A stretch of 13,750 nucleotides of DNA. It comes from an uncultured Erysipelotrichaceae bacterium (GTDB taxonomy: Bacteria > Bacillota_I > Bacilli_A > RFN20 > CAG-826). This document shows, one piece after another, positions 6,609 through 13,750 of the stretch (its first letter is position 1; the number at the start of each line of letters is the position of its first letter). Made by a program: the position numbers and the translations under genes. A model generated the notes under the pieces. It had not been told where the DNA came from and searched no databases. It worked only from the letters and a program-made list of their open reading frames with translations. The DNA lies in assembly GCA_902799855.1 (NCBI GenBank), contig CADCCA010000025.1, forward strand, positions 1 through 13,750, read 5' to 3'.

Positions 6609-6611
6609 CTA
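6599..6611 (+). repeat. 13-bp exact copy of the dif right-arm region at the dinB promoter
   Basis: ATTATGTTAACTA occurs here and at 2408-2420, where its central 11 bases form the XerD-type arm of the dif-like site. The left arm and 6-bp spacing are not preserved here, although a CGCA is present three bases closer than in dif. It overlaps the -35 of the dinB promoter. Confidence 0.7.
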
Positions 6612-6630
6612 ATTAATTAAATTATTTTTG

Positions 6631-6668
6631 CAAAAATAAAAGACAAACGCATAACGATACATTTGTCT
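6631..6668 (-). terminator. Rho-independent terminator after xseB
   Basis: On the - strand AGACAAATGTAT pairs with the 3' half ending TTTGTCT to give a 12-bp stem with two G-U pairs and a 4-base loop. TTTATTTTTG follows. It ends the yqhY-nusB-xseA-xseB unit just upstream of the dinB promoter. Confidence 0.88.
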
Positions 6669-6720
6669 AATAATAAATTATTATAACCACTAGTTAAATA
6701 CTATAAAAGCACTTAAACGA

Positions 6721-6915
6721 TTATTTGGTTTCAATAACCTTTTCAATCTTTTCGGATGCTTCTTCTAAGGCTTTTTCGAGTTTTTTAACTATCTCTTGGC
6801 CTTCCTTATATAAGGTTAAGCATTCATCTAAAGATAATGTTTGAGCTGAAATTTTAGCGACGATTTCATCGAGGCGTTTCATTTCTTTTTCAAAATCAAA
6901 GTTGCTGTCTTTCAT
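6721..6915 (-). CDS. xseB: Exodeoxyribonuclease VII small subunit
   Basis: A 64-residue helical protein, slightly shorter than the usual 70-80, matching the family pattern FDFEKEMKRLDEIVAKI...LSLDECLTLYKEGQEIVKKLEKALEEA. Several copies of the small subunit bind the coiled coil of XseA to form exonuclease VII, which degrades single-stranded DNA to oligonucleotides. The start at 6913-6915 lies one base after the xseA stop, and a TGGAG 10 bases upstream (6926-6930) supports it. A longer in-frame start would overlap xseA without a better binding site. A terminator follows. Confidence 0.93.
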   Translation of the reverse strand: MKDSNFDFEKEMKRLDEIVAKISAQTLSLDECLTLYKEGQEIVKKLEKALEEASEKIEKVIETK

Positions 6916-6916
6916 A

Positions 6917-8050
6917 CTATTTGATCTCCACTTCTTTAACTTCACTGGTTAATTCTCCATCACTAAAGATGGTTTTAACTATGTTACCTGGTTTAATTTC
7001 TTTTATTTTGACTGGACGGCCTAATTCATCCACTGTTAAAGTAAAGCCTCTATTTAATACATTTTGTGGATTTAATGCTTCTAGAGTGGCCTTTTTATGC
7101 TCTAGAAGTTGCTTTTCTTTATTGAGAAGATTGAGAATTGCTTGGTCAAGATCTTCTTTTAAGGAAGATAAATCTTCCTTCAAATCATTTACCATTCCTT
7201 TGATGCTATCTTCCATTTCTTGTAATGAGAAAGACAAGTGCTCAAGGATTTCCCTTTGGTCAATTGTTGCTAATTCGGCGGCTCCAGTTGGAGTTGAAGC
7301 ACGCTTATCTGCGACAAAATCCACTAGCGTTGAATCAATCTCATGGCCAATACAAGCGATAATTGGCATTTTGCTCGTCGCTAAAGCGCGGACTAAGGTT
7401 TCGTCATTAAAGGCACTTAAATCTTCGCTAGCGCCCCCGCCACGGCCGATTAAAAGGGTGTCAAGCGGATAAGTCTGAGCGATGTTGAAGGCATTTAATA
7501 GTTCTTTAGCAGCATTATCGCCTTGCACAGCGCTATAAAAAACATAGACATCAGCAATTGGATAGCGTCTTTTTAAGTTAAAAAGAATATCTTTAATAGC
7601 GGCGCTATTAGGAGCGGTAATTACGCCAATGGCCTTAGGATATAAATTGATTGGTCTTTTTCTTGAAGCATCGAACAATCCTTCTTCTTTGAGTTTCTTT
7701 TTAAGCTTTTCTAATTCAAGCAAAGCTTGTCCTGCTCCAACTTCTTGCATTTGATAAACAATAATTTGATAAGTGCCACGACCTGGATAGGCATCAATTG
7801 AGCCAAAAACCACGACTTCTTGGCCGTTTTCTGGGGTGAATGCGTTCTTATTTGCGTAGGAAGAAAACATCATCGCGCTGATCATGGCTTTGTCATCTTT
7901 CAAAGAAAAATAAAAATGACCATTGCTTGCCATTTTAAAATTGGATATTTCGCCTTTGACATAGATGAATTTGAGATTTTCATCATTGTTCAAAAGGGCT
8001 TTGATGTATTGATTGATATCGCTAACAGTGAAGACAGGGCGATTATCCAT
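6917..8050 (-). CDS. xseA: Exodeoxyribonuclease VII large subunit
   Basis: Catalytic subunit of exonuclease VII, a single-strand DNA exonuclease in repair and recombination. Residues 1 to about 100 form the N-terminal OB fold (VKGEISNFKMASNGHFYFSLKD). The catalytic domain follows, with ITAPNSAAIKDI (about 144-155), the signature GRGGGASEDLSAFNDE (202-217), CIGHEIDSTLVDFVADKRASTPTGAAE (about 233-259), and a coiled coil at about 265-330. The C-terminus contains LNRGFTLTVDELGRPV. At 377 residues it is about 70 shorter than the Bacillus and E. coli proteins, with the loss seemingly in the coiled coil that carries XseB. The ATG is 4 bases after the nusB stop, with an AGGTG upstream, and xseB follows by one base. 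The motifs are intact, so it should be active. Confidence 0.96.
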   Translation of the reverse strand: MDNRPVFTVSDINQYIKALLNNDENLKFIYVKGEISNFKMASNGHFYFSLKDDKAMISAMMFSSYANKNAFTPENGQEVVVFGSIDAYPGRGTYQIIVYQMQEVGAGQALLELEKLKKKLKEEGLFDASRKRPINLYPKAIGVITAPNSAAIKDILFNLKRRYPIADVYVFYSAVQGDNAAKELLNAFNIAQTYPLDTLLIGRGGGASEDLSAFNDETLVRALATSKMPIIACIGHEIDSTLVDFVADKRASTPTGAAELATIDQREILEHLSFSLQEMEDSIKGMVNDLKEDLSSLKEDLDQAILNLLNKEKQLLEHKKATLEALNPQNVLNRGFTLTVDELGRPVKIKEIKPGNIVKTIFSDGELTSEVKEVEIK

Positions 8051-8054
8051 GAGA

Positions 8055-8468
8055 TTAAAGCACCTCGTCTAAGATAGCGTTAATGAATTTAGCTTGTTTT
8101 TCTTCGATGTATTTCTTAGCGAGCTCCACTGCAACGTTAATAATGATACGTTTATCAATCTTTTCTACATAGTAGAAATGTGCATAGCTCATCAATAAGA
8201 CAGATCTTGTTAACAACGGCAAACGATCCCAAACCCAATCGCGAAGATGTGGTTGAAACGCTGAAACGATTTCCCCGTAATGAGTTAAGACATTAGCGAT
8301 GGTATTTTGTACGTAAGCGCTATGCTCATTTAATGGAATATCGGTAATTTGAAGAATAATCTCATTCACATCGCGAAAACTACTGTTACCAGCGGTAAAA
8401 TCAGTTAATTCGTCATAAATGACGGTCATAATGATGAAGTTTTCTTGATTACGAGATATTTTTTCCAT
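8055..8468 (-). CDS. nusB: Transcription antitermination protein NusB
   Basis: A 137-residue all-helical protein that, with NusE (S10), binds boxA RNA and promotes antitermination, notably of rRNA operons. The start is placed at the ATG at 8466-8468 because MEKISRNQENFIIMTVIYDEL aligns with the normal NusB N-terminus. The open frame continues 25 codons further but would overlap yqhY by 56 bases. Only a weak purine stretch (AGAAAAG) precedes this ATG. The C-terminal helices match the family well: LPLLTRSVLLMSYAHFYY and DKRIIINVAVELAKKYIEEKQAKFINAILDEV. It lies between yqhY and xseA, as in Bacillus, where folD intervenes. Confidence 0.92.
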   Translation of the reverse strand: MEKISRNQENFIIMTVIYDELTDFTAGNSSFRDVNEIILQITDIPLNEHSAYVQNTIANVLTHYGEIVSAFQPHLRDWVWDRLPLLTRSVLLMSYAHFYYVEKIDKRIIINVAVELAKKYIEEKQAKFINAILDEVL

Positions 8469-8487
8469 AAAAAAAGACTTTTCTAGA

Positions 8488-8829
8488 TTAAATAATAGAG
8501 ATGACTTTGACTTGCACATCAAAAGGAATTTGTTCTGTCGCAATTAAGAAGGCGTTAGTGATTTCTTCTTGGATCGCACTGGTTACTTCTTGTAAGTTTG
8601 TGCCCTTACTAACATCCACTGCCACCCAAACGTGAACGATGCCGTGTCTAATTGTGGTTTGGACAGGACGATTTAAACGAATCTTTTGGTTTTTCTTCAT
8701 GTGAGCGTTAGATAAGGCTATGCCTTTAACGTTCATTAAAGCGTTGGTAACTAAGGAATCGAAAACGTTTAAAGAAATGCCAATTTTTCCTTTTTTTGAG
8801 TAGTTATCGATGTAAATATAGTCTGCCAT
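8488..8829 (-). CDS. yqhY: Asp23/Gls24 family protein (YqhY-like)
   Basis: A 113-residue protein of the Asp23/Gls24 (DUF322) family. Visible features are the early GKIGISLNVFDSLVTNALMNVKGI segment, the central strand HGIVHVWVAVDVSKGTNLQEVTSAIQEEI and the closing VQVKVISI. Position immediately upstream of nusB matches Bacillus YqhY, which is reported to affect acetyl-CoA carboxylase balance. In Bacillus accB and accC precede it; here tkt does. The exact biochemical role is unknown. AAGGA a few bases before the ATG is a good binding site. It appears to be the first gene of the yqhY-nusB-xseA-xseB unit, with a promoter-like sequence just upstream. Confidence 0.85.
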   Translation of the reverse strand: MADYIYIDNYSKKGKIGISLNVFDSLVTNALMNVKGIALSNAHMKKNQKIRLNRPVQTTIRHGIVHVWVAVDVSKGTNLQEVTSAIQEEITNAFLIATEQIPFDVQVKVISII

Positions 8830-8846
8830 AAATTTTCCTTACCTAT

Positions 8847-8876
8847 AATATATCTTAAATATATTCGCAGTGCAAA
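8847..8876 (-). promoter_or_regulatory. Probable promoter of yqhY-nusB-xseA-xseB
   Basis: On the - strand: -35 TTTGCA (8871-8876, 4 of 6), an 18-base spacer, and -10 TATATT (8847-8852, 5 of 6). It lies between the tkt terminator and the yqhY binding site. The -35 is weak. Confidence 0.5.
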
Positions 8877-8896
8877 ACTTTCCTAAAAAATGTGCA

Positions 8897-8932
8897 ATAA
8901 AAAAGATTTGCCCCATTTGAGACAAATCTTTT
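8897..8932 (-). terminator. Rho-independent terminator after tkt
   Basis: On the - strand AAAAGATTTG pairs with CAAATCTTTT (10 bp) around a 12-base loop, running into a T tract. It lies about 12 bases past the tkt stop. Confidence 0.88.
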
Positions 8933-8944
8933 GAAAGTGAGACT

Positions 8945-10918
8945 TTATTTGAGGTTTTCAACGACACTAGCGACGTATTCAGGAGTGAAGTTGAATTTCT
9001 TGATGACGTCTTTTGCAGGAGCGCTGGCGCCAAAGGTATCTAAGCCGATATTTGTGGCAGCGTATTTGGCCCAACCAAAGGTTGAAAGCATTTCAATTGA
9101 AACAACTTTCTCTCTTGGTAAGTTGATAACGCTGGCTTTATATTCGTTATCTTGCTTATCAAAATATGACCAGCATGGCATTGAGACAACTCTAACGTCG
9201 ATGCCTTTTTCTCTAAGAAGTCCTTGAGCTTGAACTGCTAATGAGACTTCACTACCAGAGGCCACTAAGACAAATTGTGCTTTGTTTTGTTCTTTAGAAA
9301 CAACATAGGCACCTTTCTTAAGTTCTTCGCCATCACTATTTTCTAATAATGGGAGATTTTGTCTTGAAAGGATAATCGCGGTTGGACGGTTTTTACTTTG
9401 TAAAGCAGCAAACCATGCGCCGTATGTTTCTCTTTCATCAGCCGGACGAATGAGATCGACATTTGGAATGCTACGGAGCATTGCAGCTTGTTCGATTGGT
9501 TGATGTGTTGGACCATCTTCGCCTACGGCGATTGAGTCGTGAGACAATAAGTAGATGGCTGGTAAGTGGCTTAAAGCCGCCATACGAATGGCTGGTTTCA
9601 TATAATCGGAGAAAACGAAGAATGCACCGACATATGAACGCACACCACCATGCAAGAGCATACCATTTTGTGCGCTTGCCATCGCGAATTCACGGATGCC
9701 CCAGTTAATGTTATGGCCCGCTCTATTGTTGGCGTCGAAGTTAGCACCATTATCGAGTTTTGTCATAACAGAACCAGCAACGTCAGCACTACCGCCAAAT
9801 AAATTTGGTATGGAGAGCATTAAGTAGTTAAGAGCTTGTCCGGAAGCAACACGTGTAGATTTGCTTGAACCTTTTTCAAATTCTGGATAAACACCTGGTA
9901 AATAGCAATCGACATCAACACCATTTAAAGCTTTGAAACGATTGTATTCATCTTTGGTGTGTTTATCTTCCGCTAATTTAGCAAGTTGTTCTTCATAGGC
10001 TTTATAAGCTTTTTCACCACGAGCACCAAAGGTGTTCTTGAATAATTCGCGAACTTCTTCAGGAACAAAGAAGTCTTCGTGATCAAATCCATAGGATAAT
10101 TTGGCATTCTTACCATCTTCTAAACCTAATGGGTTACCATGAACTTTATTTGTGCCTTGTTTAGCACTACCGAAACCGATGATTGTGTGAATCATAATCA
10201 TGGTTGGTTTATCTTTTGATTTTTTAGCTTTGCTAATAGCAGCGTCAATAGCATCGACATCATTGCCATCGGCTACTTCAATGACATCCCATTCACTAGC
10301 TAAGAATCTAGCTTTGACTTGTTCGGAGAATGATAAGTCCAAAGCACCATCAAGTGTGACTTGGTTGGCGTCATAAAGAAGAATAAACTTGTTAAGTTTA
10401 AGGTGACCCGCTAATGAAATTGCTTCTTGTGAAATACCTTCTTGTAAGCAGCCATCACCGCATAAGGCGTATGTATAGTGATTGCACACCGCATCACCAA
10501 ATGAATAGAGTTTGTTAACCATTTGTTCAGCCATGGCCATACCAACGGCTTGAGAAATGCCTTGTCCTAAAGGACCGCTTGTCGCATCAACACCATCAGT
10601 CCAACCATATTCTGGATGTCCTGGAGTTAAGGAATCGATTTGACGGAATTTTTTTAAATCATCGAGCGATACTTTGTATCCGCATAAATGTAACATTGTG
10701 TAAAGAAGTGCGGATGCGTGTCCACTTGAGAGAACGAAACGGTCACGGTTGAACCATTGACTGTTTAATGGGGTTGCCACTAAATGCCTTGTAAATAAGG
10801 TATAAAGAGCAGGGGCGCTACCAAGGGCCATTCCTGGGTGACCGGAGTTAGCTTTGTTGATCGTGTCAATGCACAAAGAACGAATTGTTGCAATGGCGAG
10901 TTGATCATTTTTGTTCAT
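8945..10918 (-). CDS. tkt: Transketolase
   Basis: A 657-residue thiamine-diphosphate enzyme moving two-carbon units between sugar phosphates in the non-oxidative pentose phosphate pathway. Full length for the family. Residues 1 to about 320 form the PP domain: His27 in SGHPGMALGSAP, His67 in SSGHASALLY, PLGQG (116-120) and the thiamine motif GDG (154-156) with Asn185 closing it. The pyrimidine domain has FGGSADVAGS, the cofactor-activating Glu in NWGIREFAMA, and the substrate loop GEDGPTHQPIEQ. The C-terminal domain contains VLVASGSEVSLA. GAGG at 10928-10931 supports the ATG. It has its own promoter and terminator, so it is probably monocistronic, although read-through from aspS is possible. 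Phosphopentomutase in the same window feeds ribose 5-phosphate into this pathway. Confidence 0.97.
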   Translation of the reverse strand: MNKNDQLAIATIRSLCIDTINKANSGHPGMALGSAPALYTLFTRHLVATPLNSQWFNRDRFVLSSGHASALLYTMLHLCGYKVSLDDLKKFRQIDSLTPGHPEYGWTDGVDATSGPLGQGISQAVGMAMAEQMVNKLYSFGDAVCNHYTYALCGDGCLQEGISQEAISLAGHLKLNKFILLYDANQVTLDGALDLSFSEQVKARFLASEWDVIEVADGNDVDAIDAAISKAKKSKDKPTMIMIHTIIGFGSAKQGTNKVHGNPLGLEDGKNAKLSYGFDHEDFFVPEEVRELFKNTFGARGEKAYKAYEEQLAKLAEDKHTKDEYNRFKALNGVDVDCYLPGVYPEFEKGSSKSTRVASGQALNYLMLSIPNLFGGSADVAGSVMTKLDNGANFDANNRAGHNINWGIREFAMASAQNGMLLHGGVRSYVGAFFVFSDYMKPAIRMAALSHLPAIYLLSHDSIAVGEDGPTHQPIEQAAMLRSIPNVDLIRPADERETYGAWFAALQSKNRPTAIILSRQNLPLLENSDGEELKKGAYVVSKEQNKAQFVLVASGSEVSLAVQAQGLLREKGIDVRVVSMPCWSYFDKQDNEYKASVINLPREKVVSIEMLSTFGWAKYAATNIGLDTFGASAPAKDVIKKFNFTPEYVASVVENLK

Positions 10919-10940
10919 TTTTCAAAACCTCACTTTTTAG

Positions 10941-10953
10941 TACTAATTTAGTA
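10941..10953 (-). promoter_or_regulatory. 13-bp palindrome at the tkt transcription start, operator-like
   Basis: TACTAA/TTAGTA is a perfect inverted repeat around one central base, directly abutting the -10 of the tkt promoter. It covers the expected transcription start. This is where a repressor could act, but no regulator can be named. Confidence 0.35.
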
Positions 10954-10982
10954 ATTATTTAGTTATATATAGACTTTGTCTA
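10954..10982 (-). promoter_or_regulatory. Promoter of tkt
   Basis: On the - strand: -35 TAGACA (10977-10982, 5 of 6), a 17-base spacer, and -10 AATAAT (10954-10959, 5 of 6). The -35 lies in one arm of a small hairpin (ATAGAC/GTCTAT) just after the aspS stop. That hairpin has no T tract and is not a convincing terminator. Confidence 0.7.
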
Positions 10983-10985
10983 TTG

Positions 10986-12710
10986 TTAATCTTGGAATTT
11001 AATTCCCAACTCATCAAGTTGTGCTTGAGTGACGTTGGTTGGAGCGTTTGTCATTGGGTCAACAGCTGCTAAATTCTTAGGGAAGGCAATGACGTCACGA
11101 ATGTTATCTGTGCCACCAAGAATCATCGCTAGACGATCTAAACCGAAAGCCATACCTGCGTGTGGAGGTGTGCCATATTGTAAAGCATCTACAAAGTAGC
11201 CGAATCTCTCTTGAATCTCATCATCAGATAAGCCGAGGATTTCGAAAATCTTCTTTTGAATGTTTTGGTCATAGATACGAAGAGTACCACCACCAGCTTC
11301 ATAACCGTTAATAACGATATCGTAAGCATAGCTTAAGACCTTTGTTGGATCTTCATCTAAATAACGTAAGTCTTCATCTCTTGGACGGGTGAATGGATGG
11401 TGAGTAGCGCTGATTTCGCCTGTTTCTACATCTCTTTCAAACATTGGGAAGTCAATGACCCAAAGCAAATCGTAAGTGCCTTCTTTAACGAGGCCCAATT
11501 CGCGTCCGTATTTGACGCGTAATGCGCCTAATAAAGGAGTAACTCTGTTATCGTTACCAGCAGCGATGATTAAGATGTCATCATTATTGAGACCTAATTC
11601 AGCGTTTAAGGCCTTAATTTCGCCTTCAGAAAGGAATTTTACGAAGGAGCCGACTAACTCATCGTTTTCTTTCTTAAGGACTGTGATTCCGCCTAAACCG
11701 AACTTTTTGGCTTCTAAAGCCAAATTATCAATAACTTTTCTTGAAGTTTGTGCGGCCACTCCTGGTACAACAATACATCTAATAGCTTCCGCTTTTTGAT
11801 AAGCTTCGAATGAAGAATTAGCGAAGATGGATTTGATATTGTGAAGTTCGATACCAAAACGTGTGTCTGGTTTATCGCTACCAAATCTTTCCATCGCTTC
11901 TTTGTATGTCATTTGCCTTAAAGGCAATTTCACATCATAATTAATGGTATTTTTGAAAATGTCATGAATCAATTCTTCCATCAATGTGAGGAATTGAGAC
12001 TGATCAAGGAAAGATGTCTCAACGTCGATTTGTGTGAAATCTGGTTGACGATCCGCTCTTAAGTCTTCATCTCTGAAGCAACGCGCGATTTGATAATATC
12101 TTTCAAAACCCGCTACCATTAAAAGTTGTTTGAACATTTGTGGGCTTTGTGGGAGCGCGTAGAATTGTCCGTGATGAATACGGGAAGGAACTAAGTATTC
12201 CTTAGCGCCTTCTGGGGAAGAAGCACACAACATCGGTGTTTCCACTTCTATGAAGTGATGACGATGCATAAAACTATGTGTGGTCATCTTAATGGTGTCA
12301 CGGATATCAAAATAATGCTGCATGCATGGACGGCGTAAATCAAGGTATCGGTACTTTAAACGGGTATCTTCTAAGGCGTCTGTTTCATCAGCAATAATTA
12401 AAGGCGTTGTTTTTGCAGTGTTTAATAACACTATTTCACTAGCGATGACTTCGATTTCGCCAGTTGGGAGTTTAGGATTAGCGACAGCACGCTTTGCGAC
12501 TTCACCTTTGACTTGAATAACGTATTCATTACGCACATCAGGCACGCTCACTCCGTCATTAACGACGACTTGAATAATGCCAGAACGATCTCTTAGATCA
12601 ATGAATAAAATCGCTCCTAAATTTCTTCTTTTACTGACCCAGCCTAATAATGTGACCTTTTCGCCGACATTCTTTAGGCCAAGCTCGGTGTTAAAATGAG
12701 TTCTTTCCAT
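10986..12710 (-). CDS. aspS: Aspartyl-tRNA synthetase
   Basis: A 574-residue class II synthetase of the bacterial type, charging tRNA-Asp. The N-terminal OB anticodon-binding domain is visible as GWVSKRRNLGAILFIDLRDR. Motif 2 is FRDEDLRADRQPDFTQID. An inserted bacterial GAD domain follows, between about residues 280 and 410. HPFTRPRDED precedes motif 3, GMAFGLDRLAMILGG. The start at 12708-12710 is chosen because AAGGAG (12718-12723) sits 7 bases upstream and because MERTHFNTELG is the normal start region. A 12-codon longer frame lacks such a site. It lies one base after the hisS stop, the usual hisS-aspS pair of Bacillota. Confidence 0.97.
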   Translation of the reverse strand: MERTHFNTELGLKNVGEKVTLLGWVSKRRNLGAILFIDLRDRSGIIQVVVNDGVSVPDVRNEYVIQVKGEVAKRAVANPKLPTGEIEVIASEIVLLNTAKTTPLIIADETDALEDTRLKYRYLDLRRPCMQHYFDIRDTIKMTTHSFMHRHHFIEVETPMLCASSPEGAKEYLVPSRIHHGQFYALPQSPQMFKQLLMVAGFERYYQIARCFRDEDLRADRQPDFTQIDVETSFLDQSQFLTLMEELIHDIFKNTINYDVKLPLRQMTYKEAMERFGSDKPDTRFGIELHNIKSIFANSSFEAYQKAEAIRCIVVPGVAAQTSRKVIDNLALEAKKFGLGGITVLKKENDELVGSFVKFLSEGEIKALNAELGLNNDDILIIAAGNDNRVTPLLGALRVKYGRELGLVKEGTYDLLWVIDFPMFERDVETGEISATHHPFTRPRDEDLRYLDEDPTKVLSYAYDIVINGYEAGGGTLRIYDQNIQKKIFEILGLSDDEIQERFGYFVDALQYGTPPHAGMAFGLDRLAMILGGTDNIRDVIAFPKNLAAVDPMTNAPTNVTQAQLDELGIKFQD

Positions 12711-12711
12711 T

Positions 12712-13750
12712 TTAATTCTCCTTATGATGGCATTGGCATTCTCCATCGCAACATTCGTCTCCCATTTCTTCAGAAACTTTGCATACTAGTTTCTCGAGTG
12801 GGCAATTTGTTTGTTGTTGGGTTGCCATATTTTTAATAATAACTTCTTGGTTGTTGACTTCATTTTCGCCAATGATAATGGCAAATGAAGCACCTTTTCT
12901 TTCCGCACGCTTGAACATGTTACCAAGTTTGACATCTTCAAAGCACATATCGACGCGATAACCTGACACTCTTAATTCGGTCGCTACTTGCATAGCAAGA
13001 GGTTTGGCAATTTCTCCCATTGGCATGACATAAATTTCCACTGGGTTATCAAGTCTTCCTTTTAAAAGATTATCGTCTCTTAAAACGGAATATAAACGAT
13101 CAACTCCTAATGAGAAACCAACACCTGCGACATTTGGTCCGCCGATTTCTGAGACGAGTTTATCGTAATGACCACCAGCACCGATAGCACCATAATTAGT
13201 GCCATTACTGGATGTGTAATGGAATTCATAAACTGTTTCAGCATCGACGATATATGGAATAGACATATTGTCTAATAAGGCAAGCACTTTATTAAATCTG
13301 TTTTTAGCGTTTTCTGAAAGAAAATCTTTCATTTTAGGCGCATTCTCCACGATTTTTTGATCTTCAGGAACTTTGCAGTCTAAGATTCTAAGTGGATTGA
13401 GTTCATAACGGGAATGGCAATCAGGACACATTTGGTCTAAATATTTAGCAAAGTAGTCTTTGAGAGCCTTCTTATAATTCTCACGTGATTCATCATCGCC
13501 TAATGTATTGATTTTAATTGAGACATTATCAAGTCCTAGACTCGTTAAGATGGTATAGGCTAAAACAATTGTCTCAACATCGATTTCTGGTGAGTCGTTT
13601 CCCACTGCTTCCACGCCGAATTGACTGAATTGGCGATAACGGCCAAGTTGTGGTCTTTCGTAGCGGAAAACTGGACCGACATAATAAGCCTTAAATGGTA
13701 ACTCGTTTGTGCTCAATAGTTTATTTTGCACGAGTAAACGCATAATGCCC
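12712..13750 (-). CDS. hisS: Histidyl-tRNA synthetase, 3' part (5' end outside window)
   Basis: Class II synthetase charging tRNA-His. The frame is open through the right edge, and the in-frame ATG at 13741-13743 is internal, so roughly the first 80-90 residues are missing. Motif 2 is visible as VGPVFRYERPQLGRYRQFSQFGVEAVG. The CPDCHSRYELNPLRILDCK segment is family-typical, the histidine-binding region includes GAIGAGGHYDKLV, and motif 3 is GVGFSLGVDRL. The anticodon-binding domain begins near VEIYVMPMGE. The last 16 residues (codons 12715-12762) are odd, with four Cys and two His: GDECCDGECQCHHKEN. This tail follows the normal C-terminus. aspS follows with a one-base gap. Confidence 0.95.
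   Translation of the reverse strand, partial: GIMRLLVQNKLLSTNELPFKAYYVGPVFRYERPQLGRYRQFSQFGVEAVGNDSPEIDVETIVLAYTILTSLGLDNVSIKINTLGDDESRENYKKALKDYFAKYLDQMCPDCHSRYELNPLRILDCKVPEDQKIVENAPKMKDFLSENAKNRFNKVLALLDNMSIPYIVDAETVYEFHYTSSNGTNYGAIGAGGHYDKLVSEIGGPNVAGVGFSLGVDRLYSVLRDDNLLKGRLDNPVEIYVMPMGEIAKPLAMQVATELRVSGYRVDMCFEDVKLGNMFKRAERKGASFAIIIGENEVNNQEVIIKNMATQQQTNCPLEKLVCKVSEEMGDECCDGECQCHHKEN
12718..12723 (-). promoter_or_regulatory. Ribosome binding site fixing the aspS start
   Basis: AAGGAG on the - strand, 7 bases before the ATG at 12708-12710. It is embedded in the last codons of hisS, so translation of the two genes is closely linked. Confidence 0.85.

Noticed and set aside
6921..7472. 183-codon open frame on the + strand opposite xseA
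   Set aside because: It lies wholly antisense to a well-supported gene, resembles no family I recognise and has no credible binding site.
8469..8543. Longer N-terminus for nusB
   Set aside because: It would overlap yqhY by 56 bases, and the added residues do not resemble NusB. The normal NusB N-terminus begins near the ATG at 8466-8468.

Overview
The window looks like a low-GC Bacillota chromosome, probably an uncultured gut-type Bacilli, Erysipelotrichia or Mollicutes-adjacent lineage. The gene blocks match Bacillus order: yqeH-yhbY-nadD-yqeK, yqhY-nusB-xseA-xseB, xerD-deoB and hisS-aspS. deoB and dinB end in TGA and no gene reads through TGA, so the standard bacterial code applies and classical Mycoplasma is excluded. 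The lineage placement is inference. All genes look like intact housekeeping genes except one solitary PemK/MazF-like toxin gene.

Layout. Positions 1-2198 (+ strand) hold the end of yqeH, then yhbY and a fused nadD-yqeK gene, tightly packed and closed by a strong terminator (2223-2247). Positions 2199-2548 are an AT-rich non-coding gap between convergent genes. It contains a 28-bp site with the 11-6-11 architecture of a XerC/XerD dif site (2392-2419), flanked by DnaA-box-like 9-mers. From 2549 to the right end every gene is on the - strand. Read in transcription order from the right edge these are: hisS (partial)-aspS; tkt; yqhY-nusB-xseA-xseB; dinB-xerD-deoB; and a solitary PemK/MazF-like gene. 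Terminators lie after tkt, xseB and deoB, and good promoters lie upstream of tkt, yqhY and dinB.

Main interpretation. The dif-like site coincides with the point where gene orientation flips from + to -, so genes on both sides are transcribed toward it. That is the pattern expected where two replication forks meet. I read the window as spanning the chromosome dimer resolution site in the terminus region. The Xer recombinase gene lies only about 2.1 kb away, in an operon with DNA polymerase IV. The 11-bp right arm of dif, within a 13-bp exact match, recurs at 6599-6611 over the -35 element of that operon's promoter. This suggests, but does not prove, that the recombinase could bind its own promoter.

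Functions cover ribosome assembly (YqeH, YhbY), NAD synthesis and Ap4A turnover (NadD-YqeK), transcription antitermination (NusB), DNA repair and segregation (ExoVII, Pol IV, Xer), pentose phosphate metabolism (transketolase, phosphopentomutase) and tRNA charging (HisRS, AspRS).
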